NCBI GenBank assembly: GCA_934446065.1
Contig: CAKSDP010000023.1
Span: 1 to 30,253 of the forward strand
Direction of reading: 5' to 3'
DNA length: 30,253 bases
Origin: an uncultured Eubacteriales bacterium
GTDB taxonomy: Bacteria > Bacillota > Clostridia > Oscillospirales > CAG-272
Shown: positions 1 through 8,668 of the stretch, one piece after another
Layout of the letters: each line of letters opens with the position of its first letter
Numbering within the stretch: position 1 is the stretch's first letter
The notes under the pieces: model-generated
Databases searched by the model: none
Told to the model about the DNA's origin: nothing
Seen by the model: only the letters and a program-made list of their open reading frames with translations
Made by a program: the position numbers and the translations under genes

Positions 1-162
1 CTTAACTGGACCTCTCCCAAGGCTACTCTCGATAATTTTTTGAAGCATGGTGTAACATATCATTGACAAACCAACATTTTTATAATTCCACCAAAAAAAA
101 TTTTTATACACGCATATCGGAAAGTTTCCGGCGCCTCACGGAGAAATTCGGCGCACAGCGCG
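1..162. other. AT-rich left edge with no confident gene
   Basis: This stretch is clearly more AT-rich than the genes to its right and holds no complete gene. On the minus strand an open frame could begin at ATG 62 (or 47) and run off the left edge for about 20 codons. It has no clear ribosome site and I do not recognise the peptide. It could be the start of a truncated gene or non-coding DNA. Confidence 0.35.
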
Positions 163-191
163 TTTACATTTGCCGTGCAATGTGTTAAAAT
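163..191 (+). promoter_or_regulatory. Sigma-A promoter for rsuA-tex
   Basis: The -35 TTTACA (163-168) and -10 TAAAAT (186-191) are separated by 17 nt. Transcription should begin near 198, leaving a leader of about 20 nt before the ATG at 219. Confidence 0.7.
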
Positions 192-218
192 ATAGTGATA
201 AAAGCATCGGAGGGACAT

Positions 219-932
219 ATGCGGCTTGACAAATATCTATCCGACACGGGAAAACTGACGCGAAAGGAAGCCGGAACGGCTGTGCGCCGCGGCAGAGTCT
301 CGGTCAACGGAAAATGCATACGCGATCCGGGAGCGCACATTGATCCGGGTGCAGACGTAACTCTTGATATGCAGCCGATCGTGCGCAGCGAGTTCACATA
401 CGTTCTGCTCGACAAGCCGGAGGGCTTCATAAGCTCGACTGAAAAATCCGATCGCACGGTCATGTCGCTTCTGCCGCCGGAGTTTGCCAAGATGGGAATG
501 TTCCCGTGCGGCAGGCTCGACCGCGACACGACGGGCGTTCTTCTCGTGACGAACGACGGCGAGATGGCGCATCTGCTCCTCTCTCCGCGGCGGCACGTCT
601 CAAAGACGTACCGTTTCACCCTGACGATACCCGCAGCAGATGACACGGAGGAACGTTTCCACAGCGGTATTGTGATCGGGGAGGACGAGTGCGCGCCGGC
701 GGAGGTCTCGTTTGAGCCTGACAGGTGCAGCGGCACGATCATCCTCACCGAAGGCAAATTTCATCAGGTGAAGCGAATGTTTGCGGCGGTCGGAACGGAA
801 GTTGTATCGCTGCGGCGCATAAAATTCGGGCCGCTCTCGGAGGACGGAAGCCCCGGTCCCGGGCAGTGGCGTTATCTGACGCACGACGAGGTCGCCTCCC
901 TTGCGGCGGCTGCCGGGATCACCCGCGAATAA
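219..932 (+). CDS. rsuA: RsuA-family 16S rRNA pseudouridine synthase
   Basis: The 237-residue protein converts a uridine in rRNA to pseudouridine. In E. coli RsuA this is U516 of 16S rRNA; the exact target here is inferred from family. An S4 RNA-binding domain occupies roughly residues 1-50 (MRLDKYLSDTG start). The catalytic motif GRLDRDTTG places the nucleophile at Asp101. The KFHQVKRMFAAVG stretch near the C-terminus is typical of the RsuA branch, and the length is close to RsuA (231). I chose ATG 219 because GGAGGG lies just upstream and the protein then begins with the standard S4 start; an upstream in-frame non-ATG start at 195 has no ribosome site. The tex gene follows after 33 nt, so the two are probably co-transcribed. 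Confidence 0.9.
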   Translation: MRLDKYLSDTGKLTRKEAGTAVRRGRVSVNGKCIRDPGAHIDPGADVTLDMQPIVRSEFTYVLLDKPEGFISSTEKSDRTVMSLLPPEFAKMGMFPCGRLDRDTTGVLLVTNDGEMAHLLLSPRRHVSKTYRFTLTIPAADDTEERFHSGIVIGEDECAPAEVSFEPDRCSGTIILTEGKFHQVKRMFAAVGTEVVSLRRIKFGPLSEDGSPGPGQWRYLTHDEVASLAAAAGITRE

Positions 933-965
933 ACAAAAAACTGTATCTACGGATTGGAGTAAACG

Positions 966-3116
966 ATGGACATAATCAAAACTCTTGCCGGTGAGCTGTC
1001 GCTCTCCGAAGGAAGACTGGAGCGGACGATAGCACTTCTCGACGAAGGCGCAACCGTTCCGTTTATCGCCAGATACCGCAAGGAGGTAACTGGCGGAATG
1101 GATGACGAGACGCTGCGTCGCCTTGTTGAACGGCTCGAATATCTGCGCGGGATGGAAAAGCGTCGCGAAGAGATCACCTCACTCATAGATGAGCAGGGCA
1201 AGCTCACGCCGGAGCTTACTGCTGCGATCGCGGCGGCGGAGACTCTTGCTGCTCTCGAGGACATATACCGCCCGTACAGACCGAAGCGCAAGACGCGCGC
1301 GTCGGTCGCACGTGAGCGCGGGCTTGAGCCGATAGCCGCACTCATCGCCGAGCAGCGCGACTCGTATGACGAGGCGATAGAGGCGTATACGGCAAATTTT
1401 GTGACAGAGGATGTGCCTGATGCCGACGCGGCGATCGCCGGCGCTCTCGACATCATCGCCGAGGATATCTCGGACAGAGCCGATGTGCGCGGAGAGGTTC
1501 GCGCACTGACCGTAAAATGGGGACGGCTCGTTGTCTCCGGCGACGCCGAAGCCGACAGCGACGGCACGTACACACAGTATTACGAATATTCCGAGCCGCT
1601 GCGCGAGATCCCGTCGCACCGCGTGCTTGCGATAAACCGCGGCGAGCGCGAGGACGTGCTGCGCGTTTCGGTCGAGGTGGATGACGACATAATCCTCAAC
1701 ACCGTATACGGCATCGTCATCACGAATCACAAAAGCCCTGCCGTGCGTTATATGCTGCGCGCGATGTGCGACAGCTACTCCCGACTTATCGCCCCGTCGA
1801 TCGAGCGCGAGATCCGTGCATCTATGACGGACACCGCCGGAGAGGCGGCGATCGCGCTGTTCTCGGACAACCTGCGCCACCTTCTGATGCAGGCGCCGCT
1901 CAAGGGCAAGGTCGTGCTCGGATTTGACCCCGGATACCGCACGGGGTGCAAGCTTGCGGTAGTGGATTCGACCGGCAAGGTACTCGACACCGCCGTAATC
2001 TACCCGACAAAACCGCAGGAGAAGCTGCGTGAGAGCGAGGCTGTGATCCGCCGACTTGTTGACAAATACGCGATCGACGTGATCGCGATCGGCAACGGTA
2101 CCGCCTCCGGCGAGAGCGAACGCTTCGTCGCCGACGTTCTGACCCGCCTTGACCGCGAGGTCAAGTACATCATCGTTTCCGAGGCCGGTGCGTCTGTCTA
2201 TTCGGCGTCGAAGGCGGGCGCCGAGGAGTTCCCCGATTTCGACGTTACCGAGCGCTCAGCCGTGTCGATCGCAAGGCGGCTTCAGGATCCGCTCGCCGAG
2301 CTTGTCAAGATCGAGCCGCGCTCGATCGGAGTCGGTCAGTATCAGCATGACATGAAATCCGCAAGGCTCGACGAGGCGCTGACGGGCGTTGTCGAGGACT
2401 GCGTAAACGCGGTCGGAGCCGACCTGAACACCGCGTCATATTCGCTCCTGTCATACATATCGGGCATAAGCGCCACTGCTGCGAAGAACATAGTAAAATA
2501 CCGCGAAGAAAACGGCGCGTTCAAACGCCGCCGTGATGTTCTGAAGGTGCCGCGCATCGGCAACAAGGTGTACAACCTCTGCGTCGGATTCCTGCGCGTG
2601 CCGGAAAGCGACGATATTTTCGACAACACGGGCGTTCATCCGGAATCGGCGGCTGCGGCATCGGCACTGCTCGAGCGCTTCGGCTACACGAAAAAATCGG
2701 CGGCATCGGGATGCGCGGGACTGCGCCGCGCCGTTGATGCCGAAGGGATCGGAAAGATTGCACAAGAGCTTGGCATCGGTACGCCGACTCTGTCCGACAT
2801 CGTCGGCGAGCTTGAAAAGCCCGGACGCGACAGCCGCGATGAGCTTCCGCCGCCGGAGCTGCGCAGCCGCGCGATCTCGATCGAGGAGCTGACTCCCGGC
2901 ATGACGCTGACCGGCGTCGTCCGCAATGTCATAGATTTCGGCGCGTTTGTCGATATCGGAGTGCATCAGGACGGACTCGTTCACGTGTCCGAGCTGTCCG
3001 ACAAATTCGTAAAGCATCCGTCAGAAGTAGTGTCCGTCGGCGACGTGGTCACCGTCCGAGTAAAAGACGTTGATCTCAAGCGCCACAGGATCGCGCTTAC
3101 CATGAAATCAAAATAA
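966..3116 (+). CDS. tex: Tex transcription accessory protein (YqgF-like, HhH, S1 domains)
   Basis: The 716-residue protein is a full-length Tex/YhgF family member, a cytoplasmic nucleic-acid-binding factor linked to transcription. The N-terminal helical part contains the family signature VPFIARYRKE (near residue 30). A YqgF/RNase H-like domain begins near residue 316 with GFDPGYRTGCK. Helix-hairpin-helix segments follow (SGISATAAKNIVKYR and KVPRIGNKVYN). An S1 RNA-binding domain covers about residues 640-715 (GVVRNVIDFGAFVDIGV). The family is usually 710-780 residues, so nothing seems missing. It sits 33 nt after rsuA and ends just before a hairpin terminator. Tex is not itself a confirmed nuclease, and its molecular role is still loosely defined. 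Confidence 0.95.
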   Translation: MDIIKTLAGELSLSEGRLERTIALLDEGATVPFIARYRKEVTGGMDDETLRRLVERLEYLRGMEKRREEITSLIDEQGKLTPELTAAIAAAETLAALEDIYRPYRPKRKTRASVARERGLEPIAALIAEQRDSYDEAIEAYTANFVTEDVPDADAAIAGALDIIAEDISDRADVRGEVRALTVKWGRLVVSGDAEADSDGTYTQYYEYSEPLREIPSHRVLAINRGEREDVLRVSVEVDDDIILNTVYGIVITNHKSPAVRYMLRAMCDSYSRLIAPSIEREIRASMTDTAGEAAIALFSDNLRHLLMQAPLKGKVVLGFDPGYRTGCKLAVVDSTGKVLDTAVIYPTKPQEKLRESEAVIRRLVDKYAIDVIAIGNGTASGESERFVADVLTRLDREVKYIIVSEAGASVYSASKAGAEEFPDFDVTERSAVSIARRLQDPLAELVKIEPRSIGVGQYQHDMKSARLDEALTGVVEDCVNAVGADLNTASYSLLSYISGISATAAKNIVKYREENGAFKRRRDVLKVPRIGNKVYNLCVGFLRVPESDDIFDNTGVHPESAAAASALLERFGYTKKSAASGCAGLRRAVDAEGIGKIAQELGIGTPTLSDIVGELEKPGRDSRDELPPPELRSRAISIEELTPGMTLTGVVRNVIDFGAFVDIGVHQDGLVHVSELSDKFVKHPSEVVSVGDVVTVRVKDVDLKRHRIALTMKSK

Positions 3117-3121
3117 AACTT

Positions 3122-3155
3122 CGGGGCTGTCGTGAAGTGACAGTCCCGTATTTTT
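3122..3155 (+). terminator. Rho-independent terminator after tex
   Basis: A GC-rich stem (GGGGCTGTC against GACAGTCCC, 7-nt loop) lies just after the tex stop and is followed by TATTTTT. Confidence 0.8.
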
Positions 3156-3183
3156 CACATACGCAGAAATATTTCCTCAGGGC

Positions 3184-3212
3184 TTGCGATATCAGGAATT
3201 ATATGTTAAAAT
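3184..3212 (+). promoter_or_regulatory. Sigma-A promoter for repeat lipoprotein
   Basis: TTGCGA (3184-3189) and TAAAAT (3207-3212) are 17 nt apart. The inferred start near 3219 gives a leader of about 70 nt. Confidence 0.6.
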
Positions 3213-3287
3213 AGGTTATAAGATTTGAAATTATATTATGTTTTACAAAAGCACGGCACGACAAATAAAGAAAGGAATATTAAATTC

Positions 3288-3881
3288 ATGAAAAAACTGA
3301 TCGCACTTACGCTTGGCGTAATCGCGGCGCTGTCGCTTACATACTGCGGTGAGGTTTCATCAGACGGCAACCCTGTCGGCACAACGGAAACGACACGCCC
3401 CGCGCACACTCTCTCGATATTCGCGGACCGCGAAAAAGGCACGACGAACACGACGGAGGTGAGCACAGAAGCACCCGAGACCGCCGCACCCACGGAGCAG
3501 CATGATGATCCCGTGCTCACGCAGCAGTACGACGACCCCGTGCCTGCGCAGCAGTACGACGATCCCGCGCCTGCGCAGCAGTACGATGATCCCGCGCCCG
3601 CGCAGCAGTATGACGATCCCGCGCCCGCACAGCAGTACGACGATCCCGCGCCTGCGCAGCAGTACGATGATCCCGCGCCCGCGCAGCAGTATGACGACCC
3701 TGCGCCCGCGCAGCAGTACGACGACCCCGCGCCCGGCGACGGGTACGCCTACACGGTTTACATTACGCCGACGGGCAAACGGTATCATTATCTGCAAAGC
3801 TGCGCCGGCAAGAACGCCACTCCGGTATCGCTTGAGGAAGCGCAGCGGAGGTTTACGCCCTGCAAAAAATGCGCAAGCTGA
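3288..3881 (+). CDS. Repeat-bearing secreted lipoprotein with C-terminal Cys motif
   Basis: This 197-residue protein has no assigned function. It starts with a signal peptide (MKKLIALTLG, hydrophobic core) ending in LTYC, which suggests lipidation at Cys20. Tyr at -1 is unusual for a lipobox. A Thr/Glu-rich spacer follows, then nine 9-residue units of the type QQYDDPAPA (residues 70-150). A compact C-terminal domain follows, with YITPTGKRYHYLQSC and then TPCKKC. That Cys/His pattern is a small possible metal-binding module that I associate, from memory, with Firmicutes surface proteins. I chose ATG 3288 because GAAAGG lies 12 nt upstream and the signal peptide begins there; an upstream TTG at 3225 would put 21 polar residues before it. 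It has its own promoter and terminator. A likely design is a rigid anionic stalk holding the C-terminal domain away from the membrane. Confidence 0.75.
   Translation: MKKLIALTLGVIAALSLTYCGEVSSDGNPVGTTETTRPAHTLSIFADREKGTTNTTEVSTEAPETAAPTEQHDDPVLTQQYDDPVPAQQYDDPAPAQQYDDPAPAQQYDDPAPAQQYDDPAPAQQYDDPAPAQQYDDPAPAQQYDDPAPGDGYAYTVYITPTGKRYHYLQSCAGKNATPVSLEEAQRRFTPCKKCAS
3495..3737 (+). repeat. Nine tandem 27-bp units inside the lipoprotein gene
   Basis: Nine in-frame 27-bp units each encode a variant of QQYDDPAPA. The first two units are diverged (EQHDDPVLT, QQYDDPVPA) and the last ends in Gly. Unit differences are mostly synonymous third-base changes, such as GAC/GAT and CCT/CCC. Confidence 0.95.
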
Positions 3882-3902
3882 ATTTTTAACACACATGATC
3901 GC

Positions 3903-3946
3903 AAAACGGTCGGGTACGACATCTGTCACACCCGTCCGTTTTATAT
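3903..3946. terminator. Bidirectional terminator between lipoprotein and proAC
   Basis: An inverted repeat (AAAACGG with CCGTTTT, and CGGGT with ACCCG) lies between the convergent 3' ends. The A-run and T-run flanks allow termination on either strand. Confidence 0.75.
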
Positions 3947-3956
3947 TTACCGTTTG

Positions 3957-6020
3957 TTACTTTCCAAGCTCATCCGAACGCAGACGCGCTGCGGTATAAG
4001 CCTGTGCGATCGACTTATCAAACCCGGTGTCATCCATCGCGCAGAGCGCCGCGTATGTTGTGCCGCCCTTTGATGTGACATGGACTCTCAGCTCGGACGG
4101 CGACACCTCGCCGGACTCGAGCAGCTTCGCCGTGCCCGCCATCGTCTGCACCGCAAGTCTGCGAGCCGCATCGGCATCAAATCCGCGCTCGACCGCCGAG
4201 GCGATCATCGCCTCAAGCATACGACAGAAGTATGCGGGGCCGCTGCCCGACAGCGCCGTTACGTCCGAAATCATCGACTCGTCAACCTCGACAAGCTCGC
4301 CGAGCGGGGCGAACAGCTTCCTCGTGATCTCGCGATCGGCGTCGGTCGCGCCGCGACCGAGACAGAACGCCGTGGCGCTCATCATCTCCGACAGCGCAAG
4401 ATTCGGCATAAGCCGCACGACGCGCGAAGCTCCTGTTGCGCGGGCTACATAATCGGTAGACATTCCCGCCATGATTGTGAGCACGAGCGTGTTCTCTCCG
4501 ATATACTCGCGATACATCTCCGCCGCCTCATCAAAGCTCTGCGGCTTGACGGCAAACAGGACTACGTCCTTCCCCACGACATCCCGAGGCTCGCCGATAT
4601 TGCACCCGATCTCAGCTGCAAAGCGATCGCGCGACTCTATATCGGCAGGATTCACCACAGTGATATACGAAGGCGCCACGGTGCGCGTGGAGGTGAGTCC
4701 CGATGCGATCGCGTGCGCCATAAACCCGCTGCCGATCATCGCGACCGTGAGTGAGGCGCCGACGCCGCTCTTTTTCGTGCGGATCTGTCCTGCGCCGCGC
4801 ACCTTATATTTATATGAAGTAAGCTCGCGCAGTCCCATCGGGCCGCGTGCATGGAGCTTCTGCGTCGATATTCCGATCTCCGCGCCAAAGCCGAACATTC
4901 CGCCGTCGGTGTAGCGTGTGGACGCATTGTGATTCACGACCGCCGCATCGACGCGGGACAAAAACATCTCCGCCGCATCGGCGTTTTCGGTGACGATCGC
5001 TTCGGTGTGGCTGGTGCCGTAGCGCGTAATGTGGTCGATCGCCTCGTCGATATTCTCAACGATTTTTGCCGCCATATCGAGCGACAGGTGTTCGCGCTCA
5101 TAACCGTGCTCACCTACGGGCACTGCATCGGGATATATCTCACATATTTCAGGATCGCCATGGATCGTGACACCCGCCGCAGCGAGTGCGCAGAGCAGCT
5201 CGCGCTTCCACTTATAATCGCGGTGTATAAGCACAGTCTCCGCCGAATTGCACGTAGACGGGCGATCCACCTTGGAATTCACGGCTATCGCCTCAGCCAT
5301 CGCACGATCGGCTGCCGCATCAACGTAGACGTGGCAGTTTCCGATGCCGGTCTCAAGCACGGGAACGCGTGCATTATCCGCAACGGCGCGGATGAGCGAC
5401 TCGCCCCCGCGGGGGATGAGCACATCGATCATGCCACGGGACGACATCATCATCGCGGACGCGTCACGTGAGGTGTCCTCCATGAGCAGCACAGAATCTG
5501 CAGGCACGCAGGTTTTTTCGAGCGCGGCGCGGATGATCCCGACTATCGCCTTGTTCGACTCGAGTGCCGATCTGCTGCCGCGAAGATACACCGCATTGCC
5601 TGTCTTAAGGCAGAGTGCAACACAATCCGCCGTAACGTTCGGTCTCGCCTCGTATATTATTCCGATAACGCCCATAGGCACGCGGACGCGCTCGATCTCA
5701 AGCCCGTCGGCGCCGGGGAAGCGCTCTGCGACCTCTCCCACGGGATCGGGGAGCGCGGCAACGTCACGGATGCCGGCGGCGATGCCGGCGATGCGCTCCT
5801 GCGTCAGAGTCAGCCGGTCGAGCATCGCGCACTGCCCGTGCTCTGCGGCGTATTTATCCGTATCATTTTTGTTTGCGGCGAGGATCGCTTCGGCATTCGC
5901 CTCTATCGCGTCCGCGATCTGCATGAGAGCCGCGTTCTTCTCATCCGAACAAAGTCCCACAAGCACGCGGGAAGCGCAGCGCAGCGTACCGCACGCCGTT
6001 TCAAATTCTTCTTTTGTCAT
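3957..6020 (-). CDS. proA-proC: Fused gamma-glutamyl phosphate reductase and pyrroline-5-carboxylate reductase (ProA-ProC)
   Basis: One 687-residue frame carries two complete enzymes. Residues 1 to about 414 are ProA, which reduces gamma-glutamyl phosphate with NADPH to glutamate semialdehyde. It shows YEARPNVTAD (123-132), the catalytic Cys257 in PSTCNSAETV, and the usual ProA end near GAGQIR. Residues about 423-687 are ProC, which reduces pyrroline-5-carboxylate to proline. It has a Rossmann start AMIGSGFMAHAI (427-438) and the ProC signature SGSGPAYF. The linker (about 415-422, TKKSGVGA) has no stop and no ribosome site, and the only nearby ATG lies inside the first beta strand of ProC, so an independent ProC start is unlikely. 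AAAGGA sits 10 nt before the start, and proB lies 22 nt upstream. With ProB this gives glutamate-to-proline synthesis from two genes. Each half is close to standard length. Confidence 0.93.
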   Translation of the reverse strand: MTKEEFETACGTLRCASRVLVGLCSDEKNAALMQIADAIEANAEAILAANKNDTDKYAAEHGQCAMLDRLTLTQERIAGIAAGIRDVAALPDPVGEVAERFPGADGLEIERVRVPMGVIGIIYEARPNVTADCVALCLKTGNAVYLRGSRSALESNKAIVGIIRAALEKTCVPADSVLLMEDTSRDASAMMMSSRGMIDVLIPRGGESLIRAVADNARVPVLETGIGNCHVYVDAAADRAMAEAIAVNSKVDRPSTCNSAETVLIHRDYKWKRELLCALAAAGVTIHGDPEICEIYPDAVPVGEHGYEREHLSLDMAAKIVENIDEAIDHITRYGTSHTEAIVTENADAAEMFLSRVDAAVVNHNASTRYTDGGMFGFGAEIGISTQKLHARGPMGLRELTSYKYKVRGAGQIRTKKSGVGASLTVAMIGSGFMAHAIASGLTSTRTVAPSYITVVNPADIESRDRFAAEIGCNIGEPRDVVGKDVVLFAVKPQSFDEAAEMYREYIGENTLVLTIMAGMSTDYVARATGASRVVRLMPNLALSEMMSATAFCLGRGATDADREITRKLFAPLGELVEVDESMISDVTALSGSGPAYFCRMLEAMIASAVERGFDADAARRLAVQTMAGTAKLLESGEVSPSELRVHVTSKGGTTYAALCAMDDTGFDKSIAQAYTAARLRSDELGK

Positions 6021-6042
6021 ATATGATGATTCCTTTCAGGGG

Positions 6043-7140
6043 TCATCTGTACCCCTCGAGATTTACCCAATTGTCGTGGTGTATCGCTTCGGCGAAATTT
6101 GATCCGCGCCCGCTCTCGCAAAGCTCTATCATTCTGAGAAGCTCCTCGCGCGAGTAGTTGACGATCCCGAGTCCGAGGTACTCATGGCTCTCGGACAGGT
6201 AGACCTTCACCACGTCACCCGCCTTGAAATCGCCCTCAACGGCGCGTATCCCTGCGGGAAGCAGGCTTCTGCCGTGCTGTGTTACGGCATCTGCCGCGCC
6301 GCGGTCTATGTAGAGGTTTCCGGCGCTCTGCGAGTAGAACGCCATCCACTGGAGCTTCGTTTTGAGCGAATCCTCCGCCTTGAAAAGCGTACCCTCCGCC
6401 TCGCCGGAGACGGCTTGCTTTATCGAATCCGCATTCTTCGACGAGCATATGAACACCGGGACGCCCGCCTTTGTTGCGAGCGTTGCTCCGCGTATCTTTG
6501 TGATCATTCCGCCCGTTCCGACGTGCGATCCCGCGTCACCGGCGAGCGCTCTTATTTCGGGGGTTATGCGCTCGACCACGGGAATACGCTTTGCCTCCGG
6601 ATCGGTCGCGGGGTTTCCGGTATAAAGTCCGGCAACATCGGTCAGAAGGATGAGCAGGTCGGCGTGGAGCATTGCCGCGACCTGTGACGCGAGCGTGTCA
6701 TTATCTCCGAGCTTCAGCTCATCGACCGCGATCGTGTCGTTCTCGTTGATTATCGGCACGGCGCCGCGCTTTATCAGTATCTCAAGTGCGTTGAACGCGT
6801 TGGTATACCGCCGTTTGTCGGCAAAATCGTCGCGCGTCAGAAGTATCTGCGCTCCGACGTATCCGCGCGCCTCAAGCCGTGAGGTGTACTCCTCGAGAAG
6901 AAGCCCCTGCCCGACTGCGGCGCTCGCCTGCTTTGCGGCGATAGTCTGCGGTCTTGTCGTATATCCAAGCGAGTGAAAGCCTGCGGCGATCGCGCCCGAC
7001 GACACGAGCACGACGCGGTGTCCCTCGTCCCTCAGATCGCATATCTGACGGATGACGTCGCCCGCCTTTTCGGGTGACATACGTCCGTCCTTTTCGGTCA
7101 GTGAGCTTGTGCCCACCTTGACCACGATCAGCTTTTTCAT
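6043..7140 (-). CDS. proB: Glutamate 5-kinase (ProB) with PUA domain
   Basis: The 365-residue enzyme phosphorylates glutamate to gamma-glutamyl phosphate, the first committed step of proline synthesis. The N-terminal amino acid kinase domain starts with VVKVGTSSLT and contains VSSGAIAAG, PIINENDTIA and the GTGGMITKI segment. A PUA domain fills about the last 90 residues (KAGDVVKVYL, LGLGIVNYS), matching the long form typical of bacteria such as E. coli. It ends 22 nt before proA-proC and begins 10 nt after pncB, so the three are almost surely one transcript. An AAAGGAT ribosome site precedes the ATG. The family is commonly inhibited by proline, but no regulatory sequence shows that here. Confidence 0.95.
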   Translation of the reverse strand: MKKLIVVKVGTSSLTEKDGRMSPEKAGDVIRQICDLRDEGHRVVLVSSGAIAAGFHSLGYTTRPQTIAAKQASAAVGQGLLLEEYTSRLEARGYVGAQILLTRDDFADKRRYTNAFNALEILIKRGAVPIINENDTIAVDELKLGDNDTLASQVAAMLHADLLILLTDVAGLYTGNPATDPEAKRIPVVERITPEIRALAGDAGSHVGTGGMITKIRGATLATKAGVPVFICSSKNADSIKQAVSGEAEGTLFKAEDSLKTKLQWMAFYSQSAGNLYIDRGAADAVTQHGRSLLPAGIRAVEGDFKAGDVVKVYLSESHEYLGLGIVNYSREELLRMIELCESGRGSNFAEAIHHDNWVNLEGYR

Positions 7141-7150
7141 AAGTCGGGTC

Positions 7151-8602
7151 TTATCCTTTCGTGTGTCCCTTTGAAGCTATCATATCCTGCTTGAGATGCC
7201 ACAGCTTCTCGGACAGGTCAACATAGTATTTGTGCGGGTTCTCGAATCTGAGCACCTCGTCCCACATAGTATCAAGCTCGCGGCGGCAGTGATCGCGCAC
7301 CTCCTCGAGCGGCGGGAACTTATAGACACACTTGCCCGCGCGGAAGATCGGCACCTTGAGCTGACGAAGGGTATAGTCGGTCATGGTCTTGCGCTTCCAC
7401 GTGAAATCGGGGTCGAAGATCTCGACCGGTCCCTCGTCGTCGATTTCCTCGTCGTGTATGGTGATGAGGTCCGCCTCCGCCTTGCCGGTCTCCATGGAGT
7501 AGAAGCGATACACCTTTTTGTAGTGGGGATTCGTGATCTTCGCCTCGTTCTCGCTCACCTTGATCTTCGGCTCGATCACGCCGTCGTGCTCGACCGCGCA
7601 AAGCTTATAGACGCCGCCGAACACGGGGTCGCTCTTTGAGGTTATGAGTCTCTCGCCGACGCCGAACGCGTCAATGCACGCGCCCTGACGAAGCACCTCG
7701 TCGATGAGGTATTCGTCAAGCGAGTTCGACACGACGATCCCGCAGTCCTCCAGTCCCGCCTCGTCGAGCATTTTTCTCGCCTTGCGGGTGAGGTATGCGA
7801 TATCTCCCGAATCAATGCGGATGGAGCAGAGCTTCTTGCCCATCGGCCACAGAACATCCTTTATCGCGCGGATCGCATTCGGTATGCCGGAGCCGAGCAC
7901 GCTGTACGTATCGACGAGCAGCGTCGGACGGTCGGGATAGAGGCGGCAATACTCGGCGAACGCCTCGTACTCGGAATCGAACATCTGTACCCACGAGTGC
8001 GCCATGGTGCCGCCTGCCGGCACGCCGAACAGCTTGTCCGACAGAGCGCACGCCGTTCCCGCGCAGCCGCCGATATACGCAGCTCTTGCTCCGAGCACAG
8101 CCGCATCCTCGCCGTGAGCACGGCGCGAGCCGAACTCGGAGATCGGTCTGCCGCCGGCAACCCTGACCATGCGGCTCGCCTTTGTGGCGATAAGCGACTG
8201 GTGATTGATGCAGAGCAGGACATACGTTTCGATGAGCTGTGCCTCGATCACGGGCGCACGGACGGTGAGTATCGGCTCACCGGGGAATATGACCGTACCC
8301 TCGGTAACAGCCCAGATATCTCCCGTAAAGCGGAATTTCTTCAGGTACTTGAGGAATGCCTCGTCAAACTTCTCGGTCGAACGGAGGTACTCAATGTCAT
8401 CTTCGTTGAAATGCAGGTTTTTGATATACTCGGCGATCTGCTCGAGTCCGCAGGCGATAGCATATCCGCCGCCGTCGGGATTTTTGCGGAAGAACACGTC
8501 AAAATACGCGATAGTATCGCGGTGTCCGCTGTGAAAATATCCTCTGCCCATTGTAAGCTCGTAAAAATCGCAGAGAAGCGCAAGATTGTCTTTTGCAAAC
8601 AT
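7151..8602 (-). CDS. pncB: Nicotinate phosphoribosyltransferase
   Basis: The 483-residue enzyme joins nicotinate to PRPP with ATP, giving nicotinate mononucleotide, the entry step of the Preiss-Handler route to NAD. Recognisable family segments are LLCDFYELTMGRGYF at the N-terminus, ISEFGSRRAHGEDAA, AARAAYIGGCAGT-like ARAAYIGGCAGT, GTMAHSWVQMF (the His that is phosphorylated in this family) and VDTYSVLGSGIPNAI. Length is normal for the Gram-positive class. GAAAGGATAAAACTC precedes the ATG. It lies between nadE (66 nt upstream) and proB (10 nt downstream). NadD, needed between PncB and NadE, is not in this window. Confidence 0.95.
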   Translation of the reverse strand: MFAKDNLALLCDFYELTMGRGYFHSGHRDTIAYFDVFFRKNPDGGGYAIACGLEQIAEYIKNLHFNEDDIEYLRSTEKFDEAFLKYLKKFRFTGDIWAVTEGTVIFPGEPILTVRAPVIEAQLIETYVLLCINHQSLIATKASRMVRVAGGRPISEFGSRRAHGEDAAVLGARAAYIGGCAGTACALSDKLFGVPAGGTMAHSWVQMFDSEYEAFAEYCRLYPDRPTLLVDTYSVLGSGIPNAIRAIKDVLWPMGKKLCSIRIDSGDIAYLTRKARKMLDEAGLEDCGIVVSNSLDEYLIDEVLRQGACIDAFGVGERLITSKSDPVFGGVYKLCAVEHDGVIEPKIKVSENEAKITNPHYKKVYRFYSMETGKAEADLITIHDEEIDDEGPVEIFDPDFTWKRKTMTDYTLRQLKVPIFRAGKCVYKFPPLEEVRDHCRRELDTMWDEVLRFENPHKYYVDLSEKLWHLKQDMIASKGHTKG

Positions 8603-8668
8603 GAGTTTTATCCTTTCGGTAGCTCCGGCGCGCGGAGTATTTGTATTTTGTTCTGTGACAGGGCCGTA

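Noticed and set aside
4741..4790. Separate proC gene starting inside the proA-proC frame
   Set aside because: The only ATG near the joint (codon 428) would cut off the first Rossmann strand, and no ribosome site precedes it.
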